Part shown: piece after piece, positions 38,561 through 46,348 of the stretch | Layout: every line of letters starts with the position of its first letter | Position numbering within the stretch: the first letter of the stretch is position 1 | Assembly: GCA_027730505.1 (NCBI GenBank) | Contig: JAQCGT010000008.1 | Location: 1 to 46,348, forward strand | DNA from: Actinomycetota bacterium | Lineage (GTDB): Bacteria > Actinomycetota > Acidimicrobiia > Acidimicrobiales > Ilumatobacteraceae | Reading direction: 5' to 3' | Length of the DNA: 46,348 nt | Notes under the pieces: generated by a model | The model's database searches: none | Told to the model about the DNA's origin: nothing | The model's input: only the letters and a program-made list of their open reading frames with translations | Program-made: the position numbers and the translations under genes

Positions 38561-39703
38561 TCACGAGCTCGGGGTCACATCTCCCCGCCGGTATTCGGCA
38601 AAACCCTTGAACCCCACGATGACCAAGGTGATCACGGTGAGTGGGACAACGAAGCCGAACATCGCCACGCTGAACGTTGGTTCGAGCCCATGTTCAGCGG
38701 CATCGAGTCCGAGCCACACGAGGTAGGCGACGTAGTAGGCGACGAACAGGCCCCCTTCCCATCGCTTCAACTCGAAGCCGTTGACGAACATCGGGAGGCA
38801 GGCGACCGCAACCGCGAGCATGAAGGGGAGGTCGAATCCGAGGGCTCCATCGGAGACGCGAATCGGCGACACCAAGGAGGCGATGCCGATGACGGCGAGG
38901 ATGTTGAAGAGGTTTGAGCCGATCGCGTTGCCGACGGCGAGGTCGCGCTGTCCTCGTGCTGCCGCGACGACCGATGTGGCGAGTTCTGGCAGCGATGTGC
39001 CGATGGCGACGACGGTGAGCCCGATGACGAGTTCGCTGACCCCGAAGGCTTCGGCGATGTCGGTGGCAGCGGCGACGAGCATCTGCGCGCCGACGACGAG
39101 CAGCACGAGGCCGGCCAACACGGCAAGGAGGTCGCGCCACAGAGGCGTGGATCCGGAGAGATCCTCGTCGAGTCCAGCCGTGTACTGATCGGCGAGTTCA
39201 ACCGAGTCGCTCACACCGTCGTGGTCGAGGTCGCTGGTGTCGCTCGCCTCGCGGCGAGTGCTCGTTACGGTCCACGTGACGTAAGCGATGAGTGCCACGA
39301 CGAAGATCGCTCCGTCGATGCGTCCGATTGAGCCATCGATACCGAGTACGAGCAACGCGACTGAGAGCCCGATCATGATCGGAACGTCGGTTCGCACGAT
39401 CCTGAATGCCACGAACAGGCCACCGCCGGCCACCGCCGACAAGCCGAGGACCAACAAGATGTTGGCGATGTTCGAGCCGATCACATTGCCGAGGGCGATA
39501 TCGCTGCTGTCGTTGATCGCTGCGCCGATGCTGACGGCGAGTTCAGGGGCACTCGTTCCGAAGGCGACCACGGTGAGGCCGATCACCACCGCCGAGAGAC
39601 CCGTTCGAGCGGCGATTCGAGCGGCTCCTCTCACCAAGCTGTCGGCACCCCCGACAAGGGCGACGACCCCGATCGCGAAGGCGATACCCGTGAGGACCGT
39701 CAT
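38561..39703 (-). CDS. Calcium/sodium antiporter (YrbG-like, CaCA superfamily)
   Basis: Two alpha-repeats: AVVIGLTVVAFGTSAPELAVSIGAA...GNVIGSNIANILLVLG and ELVIGLTVVAIGTSLPELATSVVAA...GNAIGSNLFNILAVIG. ATG 39703 preferred over TTG 39712. Confidence 0.95.
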   Translation of the reverse strand: MTVLTGIAFAIGVVALVGGADSLVRGAARIAARTGLSAVVIGLTVVAFGTSAPELAVSIGAAINDSSDIALGNVIGSNIANILLVLGLSAVAGGGLFVAFRIVRTDVPIMIGLSVALLVLGIDGSIGRIDGAIFVVALIAYVTWTVTSTRREASDTSDLDHDGVSDSVELADQYTAGLDEDLSGSTPLWRDLLAVLAGLVLLVVGAQMLVAAATDIAEAFGVSELVIGLTVVAIGTSLPELATSVVAAARGQRDLAVGNAIGSNLFNILAVIGIASLVSPIRVSDGALGFDLPFMLAVAVACLPMFVNGFELKRWEGGLFVAYYVAYLVWLGLDAAEHGLEPTFSVAMFGFVVPLTVITLVIVGFKGFAEYRRGDVTPSS

Positions 39704-39781
39704 GGTCTCCAATCATCGCAGCACGTGTGGCCGATCCCACCCGTAATGTCCCGGGATCTCGCGTTCTGCGACGATGTGCCC

Positions 39782-40717
39782 GTGGCACGTCGCGAGCACG
39801 GTCAGGTGGTGGTCATCGGGGAGGCGCTGATTGATCTGGTGATGCCGGATTCGTCCCCGATTGAGGCAGTGCTCGGTGGTGCGCCCTTCAACACGGCTCG
39901 GGCCCTTGCCCGCCTCGGTGGGCGCGTCGAACTGTGCGCCACGATCTCGAGCGATCGATTCGGCGGGTCCTTGTTGTCGGCACTCGCCGCCGATGGTGTC
40001 GGTGTCGCCATGGTCGAACGGTGCGATGCACCGACCACCCTGGCGGCGGCTGAGCTGTCCATCGGCGGGTCAGCTGAATACCGCTTTTATATCGAGGGCA
40101 CATCAGCCCCACGACTCGAACGCCGCACGATCGACCCTGCGCCTGCATGGCTGTTTACCGGCGGACTGGGACTCGTGCTCCAACCGTTGGCCGATCGGGT
40201 GATCGAGATCGTCGACGCTCTTCCGGCGTCCGCCCGCGTCATGGTCGACGTGAACGCCCGGCCTCGGGTCATCGATGATCCACAAGCCCATCGGGCGCGG
40301 GTCGAACACATCGCCGGGCGCTGCGATGTGATGAAGGTCAGCGATGAGGACCTTTCGAACCTGTTTCCGGGATCGACAATCGATTCAGGTGTCGAGCGTC
40401 TGCTCGCCGCTGGGGCTCGCCTCGTGGTGATCACCGCAGGCGGTCAGTCCGTCCGGGCCATCGGCCCAGATATCGAGATCGAGGTGCCCGTTCCGAGTAC
40501 CGACGTCGTCGACACAATCGGGGCTGGCGACACGTTCGATGCCGGAATGCTCTCGTGGTGGACAGAGCCGGCTCACTGCGACCTCGATCCGTTCGAACCG
40601 ATCGCGATCCGTTCGGCCATCGGTCGCGGTATTGCGGCGGCCTCGGTCGTTGTCGGGCGTCGTGGTGCCGACCCACCCCGGTGGGACGAACTGCCTGGTT
40701 CCGGTGCTGAGAAGTAG
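39782..40717 (+). CDS. PfkB-family carbohydrate kinase (fructokinase-like)
   Basis: VVVIGEALIDLVMPDSSPIEAVLGGAPFNTARALARLGGRVELCATIS; VVDTIGAGDTFDAGML. Start uncertain. Confidence 0.9.
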   Translation: MARREHGQVVVIGEALIDLVMPDSSPIEAVLGGAPFNTARALARLGGRVELCATISSDRFGGSLLSALAADGVGVAMVERCDAPTTLAAAELSIGGSAEYRFYIEGTSAPRLERRTIDPAPAWLFTGGLGLVLQPLADRVIEIVDALPASARVMVDVNARPRVIDDPQAHRARVEHIAGRCDVMKVSDEDLSNLFPGSTIDSGVERLLAAGARLVVITAGGQSVRAIGPDIEIEVPVPSTDVVDTIGAGDTFDAGMLSWWTEPAHCDLDPFEPIAIRSAIGRGIAAASVVVGRRGADPPRWDELPGSGAEK

Positions 40718-40720
40718 GTT
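40715..40720 (+). promoter_or_regulatory. Predicted -10 (TAGGTT) of the M20 peptidase; includes the TAG stop of the upstream kinase
   Basis: TAGGTT, 6 nt (ggcgtc), GTG 40727; stop codon 40715-40717. Confidence 0.5.
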
Positions 40721-40726
40721 GGCGTC

Positions 40727-41824
40727 GTGCCCGTCTCTGACATGATCAACGATCTTTCGACGATGGTGGCAGACCTCGCCACGTTGGTGGAGGTCGAGTC
40801 CCCCTCGAATGATCGCGATGCCCTCAACCGATCAGCCGAGGTCCTTGCGTCGCTCATGACCGAGAGACTCGGCTCGGCTCCGACCCTGGTGGACGGACCT
40901 GCCGGTCGCCATGTGCACTGGTCAGGTGGTGGCTCACCCAAGGTGCTGATCCTCGGGCATCACGACACGGTTTTCCCTCTTGGCTCCCTCGCTGTGCGGC
41001 CGTTCGCTGTCGCCGACGGTCGTGCCACCGGCCCGGGCGTGTTCGACATGAAAGCCGGAATTGTTCAAGCGATCCATGCAGTGGCAACGCTCGACGATCC
41101 GTCGGGTGTGGAGATCCTCATGACCTGTGATGAGGAGGTCGGGGCGGGCACGTCAAAAGAACTGCTGTGCGAACGCGCGCTTGCATGCGGTGCCGTTCTC
41201 GTGCTCGAACCGAGCGCCGATGGTGGTGTTTTGAAGATCGGACGCAAGGGAGTGGGAACGTTCGAGGTGGTGATCGCCGGCAGGGCGGCTCACGCTGGCT
41301 TGGAGCCGCACAAGGGAGTGAACTCGGTGTTGGAGGCCGCTCATCAATTGTTGGCCATTGCCGCCATCGCTGATCCTGCGGCGGGTACCACGGTCACTCC
41401 GACGGTGATCACGGGTGGAACGGCCGAGAATGTCGTACCCGCTGAGACGAGGATCAGCGTCGACGTCCGCGTGTCGACCATGGCGGAGGCCGAGCGCGTC
41501 GAGGCCTGCATGGCCGCGCTGTCACCGGTGCTGGATGGGGCATCTGTCGCGGTGCACGGGCGCATCAGCCGACCTCCACTGCCCGAGACGTCGTCCGCGG
41601 AGTTGTTTCCACTCGCAGTTGCACATGACCCATCGATCACCGGGATCACGGTTGGTGGGGGAAGCGATGGAAACTTCACCGCCGCTCTCGGCGTGCCGAC
41701 TCTCGACGGACTGGGAGCGGTCGGTGGCGGCGCGCACGCTGACAGCGAGCACGTAATCGTCGACACCATGCCCGATCGGGCTCGACTCCTCGCCGCAATC
41801 ATCGCCGCGCGCTGCGCACCCTGA
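40727..41824 (+). CDS. M20-family metallopeptidase (carboxypeptidase G2-like)
   Basis: VLILGHHDTVFPLG; GPGVFDMKAGIVQAIHAV; CDEEVGAGTSKELL; GGGSDGNFTAALGVPTLDGLGAVGGGAHADSEH. Confidence 0.92.
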   Translation: MPVSDMINDLSTMVADLATLVEVESPSNDRDALNRSAEVLASLMTERLGSAPTLVDGPAGRHVHWSGGGSPKVLILGHHDTVFPLGSLAVRPFAVADGRATGPGVFDMKAGIVQAIHAVATLDDPSGVEILMTCDEEVGAGTSKELLCERALACGAVLVLEPSADGGVLKIGRKGVGTFEVVIAGRAAHAGLEPHKGVNSVLEAAHQLLAIAAIADPAAGTTVTPTVITGGTAENVVPAETRISVDVRVSTMAEAERVEACMAALSPVLDGASVAVHGRISRPPLPETSSAELFPLAVAHDPSITGITVGGGSDGNFTAALGVPTLDGLGAVGGGAHADSEHVIVDTMPDRARLLAAIIAARCAP

Positions 41825-41830
41825 TCGGGT

Positions 41831-44439
<2,609 letters not shown>

Positions 44440-44505
44440 TCCGCGGTACACGCGAGCCGCATCATTGGTACCCTTCGACGACCGGACCCGTCGCCGTGAA
44501 CCATC

Positions 44506-45606
44506 GTGAACGATCGTCCCTCATCCCCTCTCAGCCAGCATCCGATGCGATGGCTTCCGGCGCTTGGCGCTGCTGTTGTCCTACTCGTTGTGGCGATCTC
44601 AGCCTCGCCGGGGTCCGATGACGTCGCGATCGGAGAGGTGACCGTTCCGGCGGTGTCCGAACCCGTCGCCATGACGACGACCACGACCACAATCGATCCC
44701 GGTCCGCCTGCGCCTTCGACGCCCCTCGGGAGAGTTCTCGAGCGAGGAGTCGCCGGCGACGATGTGGCCATGGTGCAGCAGCGTCTCCATGATCTGGGCT
44801 TTGACCCAGGTCCGATTGATGGCATCTACGGAGGGGTGACGATCCAGGCGGTATGGGCGTACGAGAAGTTCGTTCTCGGAACACCGAGGACCGAGGCAAC
44901 CGGTGTGGTGACACCAGCCATGTGGGATCGGATGCGCGAGCCCCTTGGCGTTGTGCCGAGACGTGCAACGGGGGGATTGCGCAACCACACCGAGATCTAT
45001 CTGCCCGAGCAGGTGATGGTCGTGTTCCAGGCCGACGTGCCCGTGCTCATCACGCACATCTCGTCCGGAGAACTCGACGAATTCGGTCAGCCTGCGGTGT
45101 ATTGCGAGGAGGTCACCTACGACACCGACAACAACGGTGACCTTCTGGAGGAGCCGGTGACCGACTTCGTGTGCGCCTACGCGAAGACGCCCGGCGGAGT
45201 GTTCAAGTTCGAGCGTGAGATCTCAGGCATTCGCAACGGTCCGCTCGGCGACATGTGGAACCCGGTGTACTTCAACTACGGGATTGCTGTGCACGGGGCA
45301 CTGACCGTGCCGCTCGAACCGGCGTCGCACGGTTGTGTGCGGATCCCGATGCATGTCTCGGAGTATTTCCAAGATCTTGTCGAACTCGGGGAGACGGTGC
45401 TGGTTTGGAATGGTGAGGCCGAGCCTGAGGACGTCACCTATGAGGAAAGCCTGCCGAGTTGGTGGGCGGAGACCCCGCCAGAGTTCACAACGACGACGTC
45501 CACCTCGACGACGTCCACCACCACGACCTCCACCACGACGACCTCGACCACCGTTGCGACCACGACGTCAACGTCGACAGAGGACTCAGCGACGCCGAAC
45601 GATTGA
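44506..45606 (+). CDS. L,D-transpeptidase with peptidoglycan-binding domain and Thr-rich C-terminal tail
   Basis: GDDVAMVQQRLHDLGFDPGPIDGIYGGVTIQAVWAYEK; YKUD motif AVHGALTVPLEPASHGCVRIPM. Confidence 0.9.
   Translation: MNDRPSSPLSQHPMRWLPALGAAVVLLVVAISASPGSDDVAIGEVTVPAVSEPVAMTTTTTTIDPGPPAPSTPLGRVLERGVAGDDVAMVQQRLHDLGFDPGPIDGIYGGVTIQAVWAYEKFVLGTPRTEATGVVTPAMWDRMREPLGVVPRRATGGLRNHTEIYLPEQVMVVFQADVPVLITHISSGELDEFGQPAVYCEEVTYDTDNNGDLLEEPVTDFVCAYAKTPGGVFKFEREISGIRNGPLGDMWNPVYFNYGIAVHGALTVPLEPASHGCVRIPMHVSEYFQDLVELGETVLVWNGEAEPEDVTYEESLPSWWAETPPEFTTTTSTSTTSTTTTSTTTTSTTVATTTSTSTEDSATPND
45487..45584 (+). repeat. Low-complexity Thr/Ser-coding tract
   Basis: acgacgtccacctcgacgacgtccaccacc... encodes TTTSTSTTSTTTTSTTTTST. 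Confidence 0.85.
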
Positions 45607-46348
45607 TCAGCTCGCGGCCGGGCACGCATCTGGGCCAAGAAGTACTCCCGAGCGGAATGCGGCCACCCGCTCGAACAGCGAGGTGCCTTCACCATCGGCA
45701 AGTCTGATGAGCATCATGATCGCTTCATCCGGGTCGCCCGGTGAGGTAATGACCGTGCTTGTGCGGGCCGGGTCGCGACGAGAACCGAGCGTGATGTCGT
45801 CGACCCAGGCCCCGACCAGACAATCCGCCTTCAGGGGATCGGCACGCACCGATGATCCTGCATTTTCGAGGGCGAGGTCGGCCCACGCAAGTCCGAGGAG
45901 ATAGCCGAGAGTGAAGTCACCCGAGGCTACGTACAGGTCCTGTACGGCCTCCGCTTCGAATACAACCTGTTGAGCGTCTACGCACCGAGCGATCGGACCA
46001 TCCACGACGCGGAGGTCCCTGCAAGCGTCGTCGAGAGACGCCACGGGGATTGCCTCGAGCGACACGGTTGCGCCGAGCGCGATCGACCAGTACTCGTTCA
46101 GGTCGGCCCCGAGAAACTCCCATGAGGCCAGACATTCAGGGTCGCTCACCCCCGTGCAGTCATAGGGCGCATCGCCGCCTCGAAGGTAGTCATCAAGGCT
46201 CAGGTAGGCGTTGGGCATCAGTGGGAGCGGATTGTCGATGAGCGATGCGCACGCGCCAGCACCCTCCTCCACGCCGGTTTGGAACGCGCCGATCCGGTCG
46301 AATGCGGTGCCATGACCGCCCGGAGACATCGTGTCGATTCCGGCCGGA
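45607..46348 (-). CDS. Neutral zinc metallopeptidase-like protein, N-terminus runs off window end
   Basis: ...PAGIDTMSPGGHGTAFDRIGAFQTG; GYLLGLAWADLALE; KADCLVGAWVDD; SLFERVAAFRSGVLLGPDAC. The catalytic HExxH would lie outside the window. Confidence 0.6.
   Translation of the reverse strand, partial: PAGIDTMSPGGHGTAFDRIGAFQTGVEEGAGACASLIDNPLPLMPNAYLSLDDYLRGGDAPYDCTGVSDPECLASWEFLGADLNEYWSIALGATVSLEAIPVASLDDACRDLRVVDGPIARCVDAQQVVFEAEAVQDLYVASGDFTLGYLLGLAWADLALENAGSSVRADPLKADCLVGAWVDDITLGSRRDPARTSTVITSPGDPDEAIMMLIRLADGEGTSLFERVAAFRSGVLLGPDACPAAS

Overview
The window is a dense, high-GC actinobacterial chromosomal segment. Its style (System I cytochrome c maturation, TAG-type -10 boxes, leaderless starts, Thr-rich envelope proteins) suggests Acidimicrobiia, but that placement is an inference. 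I call about 50 CDS. Main blocks: (i) a heme / lipoprotein-sortase / lnt operon (hemE-hemH-hemY-sortase-lnt) with every junction overlapping by 4 nt; (ii) a HelD/HelR-like helicase, a small lipoprotein coupled to a DtxR regulator, an SF2 helicase and a TetR regulator; (iii) a class E sortase and a complete ccmABCDEFGHI-type locus; (iv) sixA, a DUF4328 protein, a zincin, mrp and a SufR-like regulator; (v) argS-lysA; (vi) hom-thrC-rho-rpmE-unknown-prfA-prmC; (vii) chorismate mutase, geranylgeranyl reductase, ppgK, a Ca2+/Na+ antiporter, a PfkB kinase, an M20 peptidase, argG, a GT2 and an L,D-transpeptidase. I saw no tRNA, rRNA, CRISPR array, transposon or phage module. Most of the region is housekeeping. 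The most interesting signals are: an EF-hand/dockerin-like Ca2+ loop in the central loop of the Na+/Ca2+ antiporter; a lipobox-bearing sortase coupled to lnt; a systematic set of leaderless promoters (TANNNT, 6-8 nt, start codon), two of which reuse the upstream gene's TAG stop codon as the -10 box; interlocked divergent promoters at 11446-11463; convergent gene pairs with essentially no terminator space; and an uncharacterised protein coupled to prfA-prmC.
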